Of a stretch of 64,000 nucleotides of DNA, positions 16,817 through 28,112 are shown in pieces; positions within the stretch are counted from its first letter, which is position 1, and the number at the start of each line of letters is the position of its first letter. This DNA comes from VAZQ01 sp963821505. GTDB taxonomy: Bacteria; Pseudomonadota; Alphaproteobacteria; Rhizobiales; Xanthobacteraceae. Both the position numbers and the translations under genes were made by a program. Location: NCBI GenBank assembly GCA_963821505.1, contig CAWGEH010000034.1, positions 248,001 through 312,000 on the forward strand. Reading direction: 5' to 3'. Under the pieces are notes generated by a model that searched no databases, had not been told where the DNA came from, and worked only from the letters and a program-made list of their open reading frames with translations.

Positions 16817-17812
16817 CTAGACGCCCAAGGCGGCTGCAATTTCGTCCACCGCGACCGCGGGTGATGTCCGCCCCGCGGCGACGGCGGCCTCGATGCGGGG
16901 AAGCTTCGCCTTGAGCGCCGGGTCCGATCTGAGACGCGCGAACACCCGGTCTTCGAGCATCGCCCACATCCATTTCACCTGCTGCTCGCGCCGGCGCGCG
17001 TCGAGTTCTCCGGTTTTGCTCGTTCGCTCGCGATGATCGAGCACCGTAGCCCAGAGTTCGGCAATGCCTTCTCCGCGCAGCGCCGAATAGGTCACCACCG
17101 GCGGAGACCAGCTCGGCGAACGAGGGCTCAGAATGTGCAGCGCGCCGCGATACTCGGCGGCGGCGGCTCTCGCGCGTATCATGTTGTCACCGTCAGCCTT
17201 GTTGATCGCGATCATGTCGGCGATCTCCACCACGCCCTTCTTGAGGCCCTGCAGTTCGTCACCTGCGCCCGGCAACATCAACACCAGGAAAAAATCGGTC
17301 ATGTCGGCGACCATCGTTTCCGACTGACCGGTCCCGATAGTCTCGACCAGCACCACATCGTAGCCGGCGGCCTCGCAGATCAGCATCAACTCCCGCGTCT
17401 TGGCCGCAACGCCGCCGAGCGTTCCCGACGCGGGGGAGGGCCGTACGAAGGCGCTGGGATCGCTGGCGAGCCGCGCCATGCGCGTCTTGTCGGCCAGAAT
17501 CGAACCGCCGCTGCGCGCCGAGGATGGATCGACGGCGAGCACCGCGACCTTGCGGCCGGCCGCGGTGAGGAAGGTGCCGAGCGCATCGATGGTGGTCGAC
17601 TTGCCCACCCCGGGCGCGCCGGTGATGCCGACCCGCACCGCCTTTCCGGTCGCGGGCAAAAGCTCCTGCACCAGGCGGCGTGCGGACTTCTGGTGGTCCG
17701 CGCGCCGGCTTTCGACCAGCGTGATGGCGCGAGCGATCACAGCACGCTCGCCCGCGCGGATACCACGCGCCAGGTTCGCGATATCCGGAACTTTTGGGGT
17801 GCGCGCGGACAT
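16817..17812 (-). CDS. meaB: Methylmalonyl-CoA mutase-associated GTPase MeaB
   Basis: A 331-residue G3E GTPase: Walker A GITGAPGVGKSTTIDAL (about residues 60-76), VLAVDPSSARSGGSILADKTRM as the conserved MeaB block, VETIGTGQSE as the Walker B/switch region, and INKADGDN for guanine recognition. MeaB loads and protects adenosylcobalamin on methylmalonyl-CoA mutase. Both mutase subunit genes lie 3-9 kb away on the same strand, separated by unrelated genes, so it is clustered but not in one operon with them. The start methionine gives the usual N-terminus. Confidence 0.95.
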   Translation of the reverse strand: MSARTPKVPDIANLARGIRAGERAVIARAITLVESRRADHQKSARRLVQELLPATGKAVRVGITGAPGVGKSTTIDALGTFLTAAGRKVAVLAVDPSSARSGGSILADKTRMARLASDPSAFVRPSPASGTLGGVAAKTRELMLICEAAGYDVVLVETIGTGQSETMVADMTDFFLVLMLPGAGDELQGLKKGVVEIADMIAINKADGDNMIRARAAAAEYRGALHILSPRSPSWSPPVVTYSALRGEGIAELWATVLDHRERTSKTGELDARRREQQVKWMWAMLEDRVFARLRSDPALKAKLPRIEAAVAAGRTSPAVAVDEIAAALGV

Positions 17813-18014
17813 AAATTTGCCCTAGACCTGCAAGCAGGCCGCGCCAAGCCTACCCCGGGGCAGTAGCGGGTCCCGGAGATATTTTCGAGGAATTTCAATG
17901 AGATAGATAAAAGACACCCGGGCCATCCGCATGGGTTAACAAGCGGTGAATATTGTCCGCCGCAGGGCGCGGCGGCCCGGTAGTATAGCCGTGGATGGGG
18001 TCTGGGAGGGGTGT

Positions 18015-19753
18015 ATGCGTCGACAAGCGCTCTCGACCGCTTGGGCCGTATCTCTGCTTGCCGGCCTTGCCGCCGGTTCAAGCCAGGCCGCCGCAAGGCC
18101 GGCGGCAAGGCCGAGAGCAAGCGCACGGCGTGCGGCGACAAGCTCACCATCGCGCGCGTGCCATATGCGCTCGATCGCGCCGGTTCCGGCGTCTCGGTGA
18201 CGGTCAAACTACCCGACGGCCGCGAACTCGCGGAGCCGGAGGTCGTGGTCGACGATCTGTTCATCGTGGCGCTCGGCGATTCCTTTGCGTCCGGCGAGAG
18301 CAACCCGGATCGACCGGTGCAATTCAGCGCCGAGCGCGAGATGGTGTACGACCCGACCCTGCTGCGCGAGGATGTGGCATCGGGGGCGCCGGCCAACGAC
18401 GCGGTGCCGGGCTACGGCCTCGCCTCCGGCGATGACCGGTATGATCCGAAAGTGCTGCCGCGCCGGTTCATGGACGACGAGCGGGCCGAACGCTTCTACA
18501 AGCTCTCCTCCCCCGAATTCGCCGCCGCGTTCGAAAAGGCCTCGGCGCGCTGGCTGAGCCGCGACTGCCACCGCTCGCAGTACGGCTACCCCTTCCGCGT
18601 CGCGATCGAGCTTGCGCTCGAAAACCGCCATCGCTCGGTGACGCTCGCGAGTTTCACCTGCTCCGGCGCGGAGGTGGTCGAGGGCTTGTTTCTCGACATG
18701 GACCCGCGCGAGGGTGCCAGCGAGATCCCCGGCGGCAGGGTTCGCGCGCAGCTCGACCAGCTGAGCGATCTGCTTTGCCGCGGCGCACCCTCGCAGAGCG
18801 CGCGCTATACGCTGCCAGGCTACGCTCATGGCAGCACGCAGATTTCGGTGCAAACGATCACAAAATCCTGGTGCGCGCCGCACGCGCGCAAGCGCCCGAT
18901 CGACGCCGTGCTGATGTCGATCGGCGGCAACGATGTGGGCTTCGGAGCGCTCGCGGTCTATTCCTTGACCGAAAACATCGCCGATCTGGCGCCGATCGCC
19001 GGCCTCGCCGGCAGTTCCAGCCGCTTCGGGCCGCAAGTCGCACGCGCCTATCTCGAGGTGCTGGACGAGCGCATGAAAGCGGTCAAAGCGGCGCTGCATG
19101 ACGGCTTCGGCGTCGCGCCGGCGCGCGTCGTGCAGTCGTCCTACGAGCCGATCCAATATGACGAGACCGGCGCGCTGTGCGGCGCGCAGCCGACGCTCGG
19201 GACGGACGTGCATCCCGGCCTGAGGCTCAGCCAGCAGCGCCTCAAGGAGACGGCTGATTTCCTGCATGATTTTCTTGCGCGGCTCGAATGCATCGCCGGC
19301 AAGAGCCGCGCCGGTTGCCCCGCCGATCTCGCGACCGGGCCCGGCACCGGGTTCACGCTGGTCACCGACCACATCCGCGAATTCACCAAGCGCGGCCTGT
19401 GCGCGCGCGATCCCAAGCGCGCGCTCGCCGACAGCGTTGCCATGCGCATGCCGCGCAAGCCGGCGAACGGCGACGCGTTCAAGCCCTATTCGCCGGCGGC
19501 GGCGCTGCCCTATGCCCATCGCTGGCGCCTGTTCCGGACGCCTAACGACGCTTTTCTGACGGCCAACACGCATCGGGAAGGCACGCCGCTGTTCGATATC
19601 CTGCAGCCGGCCTATGCGGGGCTTTACAGCGGGGCGATCCATCCCACGGCGGAGGCGCATGCCATCGTTGCCGACCACGTGGTGCGGCACGTCCGTGCGA
19701 TCGTGGACGGGCACGACGCCAAGAAAGACGTGATCGAGAGCCTGGCGCGGTAA
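18015..19753 (+). CDS. Secreted SGNH/GDSL hydrolase, frameshifted at the signal peptide
   Basis: The catalytic protein is intact: block I IVALGDSFASGES, block III MSIGGNDVGFGAL, and the terminal block with the catalytic His in SGAIHPTAEAH, plus paired cysteines suited to export. Its own frame has no proper signal sequence, but a clear one (MRRQALSTAWAVSLLAGLAAGS) starts at 18015 in a different frame and would join the body after a one-base shift somewhere in 18085-18115. This implies a one-base deletion, real or from assembly. In that frame the next in-frame start would be the ATG at 18011, giving a 580-residue protein with a poor N-terminus. Likely role: extracytoplasmic esterase/lipase. Confidence 0.75.
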
Positions 19754-19784
19754 TGGAGCGAAGGTCGCCGCGCAGGCCGCATGC

Positions 19785-20315
19785 TTACTCGCGCACCAGC
19801 TTGGAAACCGGTTGACCGAGATCGAGCCGCTGGAACAGCGCCGCGGGATCTGCGACGCGGTCGATGATGCATTCGAGGTGCCCGTTCACCTCGACCCCGG
19901 ATGCGGCAAGCGCGGTCTTGTCCTGGTCGTCGCATTGCGGGACGTAAAACAGCGCTTCGCCGCCGGTCACGCGCAAGACCCCGTAGCCGTAACCCGGCTG
20001 ATCCTTTTCCGCCTTCGCTTGGCCGACGAAAACATCGCCCCCGAGGGCGTGGAAGGAGACCGTCTGCGTTTCGCCTTTCTCGTCGATGAAATCGTAGGCG
20101 CCGTCGCCGCGGCGCTTGATCACGAGCACCTCCTGGCGCTGATAGCGATCGTCGGGGCCGCGCTCGTAGACCACGTAGCGCCCGCCGTCGTCGAGCGGCG
20201 TAGTCGCGCTCGCGAGCGGAAACTTCGGCTCATTGGATTGGAAGCAGCCGGCAAGGAGGAGGCCGATCGCCGTCAGCACTGGCAGCGAGCGCAATCTCAT
20301 AAGGCGTTTGGCCAT
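19785..20315 (-). CDS. Hypothetical lipoprotein
   Basis: A 176-residue protein with a lipoprotein signal peptide (SLPVLTAIGLLLAGC, lipobox LAGC), then SNEPKFPLASATTPLDDGGRY and a beta-rich body with a C-terminal region containing FYVPQCDDQDKTALAASG. I recognise no domain. It ends 30 bases after the GDSL hydrolase gene, which is convergent. The ATG at 20313-20315 is preferred because it gives a compact signal sequence with basic residues MAKRLMRLR; the frame extends further upstream without similarity. Confidence 0.7.
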   Translation of the reverse strand: MAKRLMRLRSLPVLTAIGLLLAGCFQSNEPKFPLASATTPLDDGGRYVVYERGPDDRYQRQEVLVIKRRGDGAYDFIDEKGETQTVSFHALGGDVFVGQAKAEKDQPGYGYGVLRVTGGEALFYVPQCDDQDKTALAASGVEVNGHLECIIDRVADPAALFQRLDLGQPVSKLVRE

Positions 20316-20465
20316 CGAGGAGAGCCGTCTTCTTTCGGCGGCGCGGGCGCGCCGGCCTGGGCGGTGGCACCACCCCGGTGCAGGATCGAGGCTACCGGGG
20401 AACGTCGCATTAACGTGCGCCTGGGGGTCGCCGCGCACGCACGGCGGCCTGGCCACATCGACTGG

Positions 20466-22625
<2,160 letters not shown>

Positions 22626-22691
22626 CGCGCAATCTCTGCCGGTCGGCACACTACCATGCATCGGGCTGGGCGTCGCCGTGCCGGCGCGCTC

Positions 22692-22719
22692 AATATATGT
22701 GCAGCAATATATGTGCAGC
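22692..22719 (-). promoter_or_regulatory. Tandem 14-base repeat upstream of the mutase large subunit
   Basis: Two exact copies of AATATATGTGCAGC head to tail, 67 bases before the mutB start, followed by a third partial match (AAT, then GTGTGTGCAGC). On the gene strand each unit reads GCTGCACATATATT. The A/T-rich core and the position suggest a regulator site or promoter element; no known consensus was matched with confidence. Confidence 0.4.
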
Positions 22720-22828
22720 AATCCGCGTGTGTGCAGCGGCCCACGTGCGCGGGACGCGCGCTCGGCGCTTCGGTCCCCGCTCGGTTATGCGGGCCTGTCC
22801 GGATAGCGCGCGCGCAGCGTCGCAGGCG

Positions 22829-23818
22829 TCATTCCACCAGCAGACCGAGCTTGCGGATGAGATCGTGGAATTTGACGTAGTCCTTGTCCAGGAACTGCGC
22901 CAGTTGCTCCGGACTGCTCGATACCGCCTCGAAGCCGCGCACGGCGAGTGCCTGCTTGAACTCCGGATCGGCGACCACGCGGTCGATGTCGGCGTTGAGC
23001 TTCGTCACGACCGCCGGCGGCGTCCCGCCCGGCACCAGCACCGCGAACCACAGGCTCACGTCCACGCCGGGCAATCCGGCTTCTGCAAAGGTCGGAACCT
23101 CCTGCAGCCCATCCACGCGCTTGTTCGAGGTAACGGCAAGCCCGCGCAACGCGCCGCTCTTGATGTGGGGGACTGCGGTCGACGTTCCCACCAGGAACAT
23201 CGCGACGTCGCCGGCGATCAGCGCGGTAATCGCCTGGGCGGAGGAGCCGCGATAAGGGACGTGGGTGATGTCGACCTTGGCGACCGACTTGAACAGCTCG
23301 GCGGCGAGATGCGGAGCGCTGCCGATTCCGATCGAGGCGTAATTGAGCTCACCCGGCTTCTGCCTTGCGAGCGCAATGAACTCCTGGAGATCGCGCGCGG
23401 GCAGCGATGCCCGAACGATCAGGACCTGATAGCCCATCGCCAGCATCGATACCGGCGCGAAATCGCGCTTCCAGTCGTAGGGGACGCGCTTGTAGAGGCT
23501 CGCTGCGACTGTAAGCGGACCATCGGTCGCAAGATAAAGTGTATAGCCGTCGGGATCGGAACGCGCGGCCGCCTCGGTGCCGATCAGGCCGCCGCCGCCG
23601 GCGCGGTTGTCCACGACGACCTGCTGACCCCACATGTTCGCAAGCTTGGCCCCGAGCAGGCGGGCGAGAAGATCGCCGCTGCCGCCGGCGGCATAGGGCA
23701 CGATGAAGCGCACCGGTCGCGAGGGAAAATCCTGCGCCACGGCACTCTGGAATGTCGCAAGCGCCAAGGTCCCCAGCATGGCAACAATCGGCAGCAGGCG
23801 CATCGGACCGGCTCGCAT
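22829..23818 (-). CDS. Bug-family tripartite tricarboxylate transporter substrate-binding protein
   Basis: A 329-residue periplasmic binding protein with a signal peptide ending SAVA and the family start DFPSRPVRFIVPYAAGGSGDLLARLL, VVVDNRAGGGG and ITHVPYRGSSAQA. It is the second Bug protein of the window and again has no transporter genes beside it. It lies 31 bases after the maleate-isomerase-like gene on the same strand, which suggests the receptor's ligand may be that enzyme's substrate. GGAGAGAGGG upstream supports the first ATG. Its placement between the two mutase subunits is unusual. Confidence 0.88.
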   Translation of the reverse strand: MRAGPMRLLPIVAMLGTLALATFQSAVAQDFPSRPVRFIVPYAAGGSGDLLARLLGAKLANMWGQQVVVDNRAGGGGLIGTEAAARSDPDGYTLYLATDGPLTVAASLYKRVPYDWKRDFAPVSMLAMGYQVLIVRASLPARDLQEFIALARQKPGELNYASIGIGSAPHLAAELFKSVAKVDITHVPYRGSSAQAITALIAGDVAMFLVGTSTAVPHIKSGALRGLAVTSNKRVDGLQEVPTFAEAGLPGVDVSLWFAVLVPGGTPPAVVTKLNADIDRVVADPEFKQALAVRGFEAVSSSPEQLAQFLDKDYVKFHDLIRKLGLLVE

Positions 23819-23849
23819 GGGGCCCTCTCTCCGGTGTCGCGGAATGCGG

Positions 23850-24623
23850 TCACGCCCGCGCGACGGCTGCCGCGGGCGCCTCTTCGCCGAGGCTGCGCAT
23901 CAGTCGGCCATGACCGTCGATGCGGTCGCTGATGCCGAGCGAGCGAAACGCCTCCCAATAGTCGGCGTGCGCGCCCGTCACGACCGGCACGGCGAGCGCG
24001 TTCTCGATCAGCGGGGCGGCATCCGCTGCCGACCATTGGTTGCACGGGATGTAGACGCCCTCGGCCGCGGGCGCCGCCGCCAAGACCCGCTCGGTGGTCG
24101 CGAGGATCTGCGCCGGGGTGACGTCCTGCAGCTGCTTGAACACGACATCCATGGTGTGATCCGCGACCACGCGGAAGCCGCTCGCCGTCAGGAATCTCAG
24201 TGCGGATTGGTGCAGCTCCTGCGGATAAGGCGTCACCACGGCCACGTCGCGCACCCCGAGATGCGCGAGCGCGCGGATCGCCGAGCGGATGCTGGTGGTG
24301 GCCGGCAGTCCCGTCACGTCCTCGATCTGCTTGACGAGCTCGTCCTCGAAACCCTTGCCGCGGGTGGTCACCACCGGCATGCCGGTATGGATGATGTAAT
24401 CGACGTGACGTGATGCCAGATACTTCACCGCGGTCACGATCGGATCGAGCACGTGCCGCTGGAAGTTCTCGCGGCTCCAATGCTCGATGTTGGAGGTGGT
24501 GGCGCACATGGAGACGCCGTCGGGAGCAAGCCGGTAGAAATCGTAGGCGGCGGTTTCGATCACGGTCGGGCTGAGCAGGCCGATGCGTTTGCGCCAGCCG
24601 AAGGGGCGGTCGGGATTGCTCAT
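23850..24623 (-). CDS. Maleate isomerase / arylmalonate decarboxylase-like protein (Asp/Glu racemase superfamily)
   Basis: A 257-residue protein opening RKRIGLLSPTVIETAAYDFYRL and closing with the second-domain loop VYIPCNQWSA, which supplies the catalytic cysteine (about residue 194). At the first active-site position the sequence reads IIHTGMPVV, without the cysteine that maleate cis-trans isomerases and racemases use; a single cysteine in the second loop is the pattern of arylmalonate decarboxylase. So a decarboxylase or other one-base reaction on a dicarboxylate is possible (inference). It is flanked by the methylmalonyl-CoA mutase small subunit (78 bases) and a Bug receptor (31 bases). 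Confidence 0.8.
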   Translation of the reverse strand: MSNPDRPFGWRKRIGLLSPTVIETAAYDFYRLAPDGVSMCATTSNIEHWSRENFQRHVLDPIVTAVKYLASRHVDYIIHTGMPVVTTRGKGFEDELVKQIEDVTGLPATTSIRSAIRALAHLGVRDVAVVTPYPQELHQSALRFLTASGFRVVADHTMDVVFKQLQDVTPAQILATTERVLAAAPAAEGVYIPCNQWSAADAAPLIENALAVPVVTGAHADYWEAFRSLGISDRIDGHGRLMRSLGEEAPAAAVARA

Positions 24624-24701
24624 CTCTCGAACTCGATTGCGCTCGTTGCGGGATGGAGGAGGCAGGAGTCTCGGGCCAGGGCCAGTCTGATGACTTCGGC
24701 G

Positions 24702-26570
24702 TCAGCTGGCAATGAGACCGTGGGTTGTTCTCAGCGCCGCGAGTGCATCGCAACCGGCGAAAATGAAGCCGCAGACGCCGGCGTTCCCGAGCGCGGCCTC
24801 GAGCGCGCCCGGCCTGCCGGCGAACCAGACCGAGGCGCCGGCATGGCGCAAAGCGTGCGCGGCCGCCACCGCCTGGCGCGCATAGACTTCATCCGAGGAG
24901 CACAGGCAGGCGAGCTTGGTGCGGGAGCCGCGGAATGCCGCCACCAGCGCGTCCTCGCTCTCGAACCCGTCGTTGGTGATCGCCTCGATGCCGCCGGCTT
25001 CGAAGAAGTTCTTGGCAAAGGTCGCGCGCGCGGTGAAGTCGGCGGGTTTGCCGAGATTGGCGAGGAAGATTTTCGGCCGCGCGCCCGTGCGCTCGAGCAA
25101 CCGGTCGGAGGCATCCCGCAGCTCTTCGAACGGCCGGGCGAGCCGGACACATGGCAGCGCTTCAAACTTCACCGCGGCGGGAGCGGGCGGCGGCGCCACG
25201 GGCGGAACGTCGAGCACCGCAACCGGTGTTTCCGCCAGATCGGGGAAATCGCTTGTGCCGGTGAGCGCATCCTTGCGCCGCGCCACGGCGGCTTGGCGCT
25301 CGGCGCGCACTGCTGCGACCTTGCTCTGGATCAGGCCCTGCTCCAGGGCGGCGCTCGCGCCGCCCGCCTGTTCGATGGCCTGGAACTGGGTCCAGGCAGT
25401 GCGGCAGAGCTGTCCGGTCAGTTCCTCGATGCCGCCGGCGCCGGCGGCGGGATCTGCGACCTTCGCGAGGTTCGATTCCTCCAGCAGCACCAGCTGAGTG
25501 TTGCGTGCGATCCTGCGCGCGAAGCGATCGGGCAGGCCGAGCGCCATGGTGAACGGCAGCACCGTTATGGCATCGGCGCCGCCGAGGCCGGCGCCGACCA
25601 CCGCGATGGTCGCGCGCAACATGTTCACGTAGGGGTCGCGCCTCGTCATCATCCGCCAGGCGGTCCCGGCGGCGACGAAAGGCGGCGCCGGCTCGAGCCC
25701 GCAGGCCGCCTCGAGGCGCGCCCACAATTTCCGCAACGCCCGGAACTTGGCGATGGTCAAAAGCTGCTCGGCATCGGCGGCGAGGCGGAAATAGATCATG
25801 GCGCGCGCGACATCGAGCGCGATTCCGTCCGCTTCGAGCGCGCGCAGATATTCGACCGCCACCGCGAGCACATAGGCCAGTTCCTGCGCCTCCGAACCGC
25901 CGGCATTGTGGATCACCCGCCCATCGGCATGCGCAAATGGCCCGCGAAAGCCTTGGTCCGCCAGATCCGATACTGCGGCACCAAGGGTCGACAAGAGCGC
26001 CTTCCAGGGTCGCGGGCTCGCGCCGTCGACGGCGGCGGCACTGATCGGATCAAGCCCGAAACGGATATTGACGGCGCCGGGCGAGATGCCGCGTCGCTTC
26101 ACCAGGTTTGCAAGCCGGCGCGCTGCATCCTGCGCTTGCGCACCATGATCGAGGTCGAGCGCGATGCCGGCATCGAGGTGAACGCCTTCGAGCGCGCGCA
26201 TGATCGTCCCCTCGTTCGCCGCGAGACCGTAGCCGTAGGCGCCTGCCGCACCGGTGAAGACGAGGGACAAGCCGGTCGCGCCGTTTTCGAGGTCGTGCAG
26301 CGCCTCGCTGTTGGCCGCTGCCGGCTCAGGGTGGTCGACCCGCTGCATGACCGACCAGGGCATGCCCGGCTCGCGGCCTGCAATGGGCGACGCCTGCGCG
26401 TCTCGCCCGTAGAGCGGCTCGATGGCAAGCCCGTCATAAGTCTTGGTGACCAGCCGCTTATCGAATGGCGCGCCTTTGAGCACGCCCTCCACCAGCTTGC
26501 GCCATTGCTCGCGCGTGGCCGCAGGAAACTCGGCGGCGAGCGGCAGGTCGTTGGCGGATGCGGATGTCAT
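24702..26570 (-). CDS. mutA: Methylmalonyl-CoA mutase, small subunit
   Basis: About 622 residues, homologous to the large subunit but divergent, as in heterodimeric mutases. The barrel half contains WSVMQRVDHPEP, VNIRFGLDPISAAA and RNTQLVLLEESNLAKVADPAAG; the C-terminal half (PKIFLANLGKPADFTARATF) is the degenerate cobalamin-like domain lacking the DxHxxG ligand. It provides structural support to MutB. ATG at 26568-26570 is taken as the start; a GTG two codons earlier is possible. It is the first gene of the mutA - isomerase-like - Bug - mutB series, all on one strand with short gaps. Confidence 0.92.
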   Translation of the reverse strand: MTSASANDLPLAAEFPAATREQWRKLVEGVLKGAPFDKRLVTKTYDGLAIEPLYGRDAQASPIAGREPGMPWSVMQRVDHPEPAAANSEALHDLENGATGLSLVFTGAAGAYGYGLAANEGTIMRALEGVHLDAGIALDLDHGAQAQDAARRLANLVKRRGISPGAVNIRFGLDPISAAAVDGASPRPWKALLSTLGAAVSDLADQGFRGPFAHADGRVIHNAGGSEAQELAYVLAVAVEYLRALEADGIALDVARAMIYFRLAADAEQLLTIAKFRALRKLWARLEAACGLEPAPPFVAAGTAWRMMTRRDPYVNMLRATIAVVGAGLGGADAITVLPFTMALGLPDRFARRIARNTQLVLLEESNLAKVADPAAGAGGIEELTGQLCRTAWTQFQAIEQAGGASAALEQGLIQSKVAAVRAERQAAVARRKDALTGTSDFPDLAETPVAVLDVPPVAPPPAPAAVKFEALPCVRLARPFEELRDASDRLLERTGARPKIFLANLGKPADFTARATFAKNFFEAGGIEAITNDGFESEDALVAAFRGSRTKLACLCSSDEVYARQAVAAAHALRHAGASVWFAGRPGALEAALGNAGVCGFIFAGCDALAALRTTHGLIAS

Positions 26571-26624
26571 GATCACAAACTGCCACGGTGCAAACGGCGG
26601 GCCAACCTGCCAGCCTGCCCGATC

Positions 26625-27131
26625 TCATATCCTGCGCGGCGGCGGTCGCGGCCGCAACTTTTCCACGCCCTTGGTGTCCACCCGCGCCAGGGCGTCGCGA
26701 ATGCGGATGCCGGCGATCACCTTTTCGGGCGCGATCTCCGCGAGCGGCGCCAGCACGAAGGCGCGCTCGAACAGCCGCGGGTGCGGCAGCGTAAGATCGG
26801 GTTCCTCCAGAGCGAGATCGTCGTAGGCGATGAGGTCGATATCGACCGGGCGCGGCCCCCAGCGGCGTTCCTCGGCGCGCACGCGCCCGAGCCCGCGCTC
26901 GACCATTTGCGCCCTAGCCAGCAGCGCGCGTGGCGTCAGACCGGTTTTGACCGCGATGCAGAGATTGACGAAGGGCGGCTGATCCATGACGCCCCAAGGC
27001 GGCGTCCGATAGTCCGAGGAGCGGGCGAGAAGCTGCACGTCGGCACCGTCACAGAATGCTGCGACGGCGCGGTCAAGCGTGTCGCGCACGTTGCCGATAT
27101 TGCCTCCGAGCGCAACGAGCGCTTCAGCCAT
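26625..27131 (-). CDS. folK: 2-amino-4-hydroxy-6-hydroxymethyldihydropteridine diphosphokinase (HppK)
   Basis: A 168-residue enzyme that transfers pyrophosphate from ATP to 6-hydroxymethyl-dihydropterin in folate synthesis. It begins EALVALGGNIGNVRDTLDRAV, and carries RSSDYRTPPWG, GRVRAEERRWGPRPVDIDLIAYDD (the PROSITE-type HppK signature) and LTLPHPRLFERAFVLAPL. It follows folP on the same strand with 51 bases between; dihydroneopterin aldolase (folB), commonly between them, is not there. Confidence 0.95.
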   Translation of the reverse strand: MAEALVALGGNIGNVRDTLDRAVAAFCDGADVQLLARSSDYRTPPWGVMDQPPFVNLCIAVKTGLTPRALLARAQMVERGLGRVRAEERRWGPRPVDIDLIAYDDLALEEPDLTLPHPRLFERAFVLAPLAEIAPEKVIAGIRIRDALARVDTKGVEKLRPRPPPRRI

Positions 27132-27186
27132 GATCGTGGCGGACGCTGACCCCGCTCAGGGCCGCCGCGATCGGCGTATCGGTCAT
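27124..27186 (-). CDS. 20-codon open frame bridging folP and folK (possible folB remnant)
   Basis: An ATG overlaps the folP stop codon (ATGA) and the 20-codon frame MTDTPIAAALSGVSVRHDHG ends with a TGA that lies inside the start of folK. Its first residues MTDT resemble the usual start of FolB, and both junctions keep translational coupling. It may be a scar of an internally deleted folB or simply a coupling leader; too short to judge by composition. Confidence 0.25.
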   Translation of the reverse strand: MTDTPIAAALSGVSVRHDHG

Positions 27187-28046
27187 CGTGCGCTCCGGAC
27201 GGCGGCCGCCACGCGTAGCGCCTGCACGGTCTCGGCCACATCGTGGGCGCGGATGATCACCGCACCGCCCGCCACCGCGAGGAGGTGGGCGGCGATGGAT
27301 CCGCCCAGACGCCGGTCGGGAGGAGCGGGCGAAACCTTGTCGATAAAGCGCTTGCGCGAAGCGCCCAGCAGGAGCGGCAGGCCGAACGATTTGAGCTCGG
27401 CGAGCCGCGCGATGGCGGTAACGCTCTGCTCCGGCGTCTTGCCAAAGCCGATGCCGGGGTCAAGCACGATGTTATGCCGCGCGATGCCGGCGCTCGCGGC
27501 GATTTCGAGGGAGCGGAAAAAGAACGCGGCAATATCGGCCATGACGTCGATCGACGGATCGGCGGCGTCGCGGTTATGCATGATGATGACCGGCGCGGCA
27601 TGCTCGGCGACCACGCGCGCAAGGTCAGGGTCACGTTGCAGCCCCCATACGTCGTTGACGATGGTGGCGCCGGCCGCGAGCGCCCAGGCTGCGACCTTGG
27701 CCTTCATAGTGTCGATGGAGACCGGCACGCCGAGCGCCACGGCCGCCGGCAGGACGGGTGCGAGGCGTCGGATTTCCTCCTCGCTCGGCACGGCCACAGC
27801 GCCACCGTAGGGACGGGTCGATTCCGCGCCCACGTCCAAAATGTCGGCGCCGTCCGCGACCATTCGGCCCGCTTGGGCAATGGCGGCCGCGGGATCGAGA
27901 AAACGGCCGCCGTCGGAAAAGGAGTCGGGCGTAATGTTGAGCACGCCCATCACCGCCGGTCGCCCCAGCGCCAGCAGGCGCGCGAGCGAATTCGACGACG
28001 CCTTCTCGTCGCGCGCGGAACGGGCATTTGCTTGCGCCAGCGTCAT
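27183..28046 (-). CDS. folP: Dihydropteroate synthase
   Basis: A 287-residue TIM-barrel enzyme joining p-aminobenzoate to the pterin diphosphate. It has the two signature blocks AVMGVLNITPDSFSDGGRF and ADILDVGAESTRPYGG, then VSIDTMKAKVA, GATIVNDVWGL, DPGIGFGKT and LLLGASRKRF, and ends with the pterin-site AVIIRAHDVAET. The length agrees with the family. It is the first gene of the folate pair; sulfonamide-contact residues look ordinary. Confidence 0.96.
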   Translation of the reverse strand: MTLAQANARSARDEKASSNSLARLLALGRPAVMGVLNITPDSFSDGGRFLDPAAAIAQAGRMVADGADILDVGAESTRPYGGAVAVPSEEEIRRLAPVLPAAVALGVPVSIDTMKAKVAAWALAAGATIVNDVWGLQRDPDLARVVAEHAAPVIIMHNRDAADPSIDVMADIAAFFFRSLEIAASAGIARHNIVLDPGIGFGKTPEQSVTAIARLAELKSFGLPLLLGASRKRFIDKVSPAPPDRRLGGSIAAHLLAVAGGAVIIRAHDVAETVQALRVAAAVRSAR

Positions 28047-28112
28047 AACCGTCGCTTTGCGCCGGACGCGGGAGGGGTGTCAAGCGTCCCCGCTATTCGC
28101 TGGTCGGCGGCG

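Noticed and set aside
24453..27149. 898-codon frame antisense to mutA and folK
   Set aside because: Spans three genes in antisense; typical high-GC shadow.
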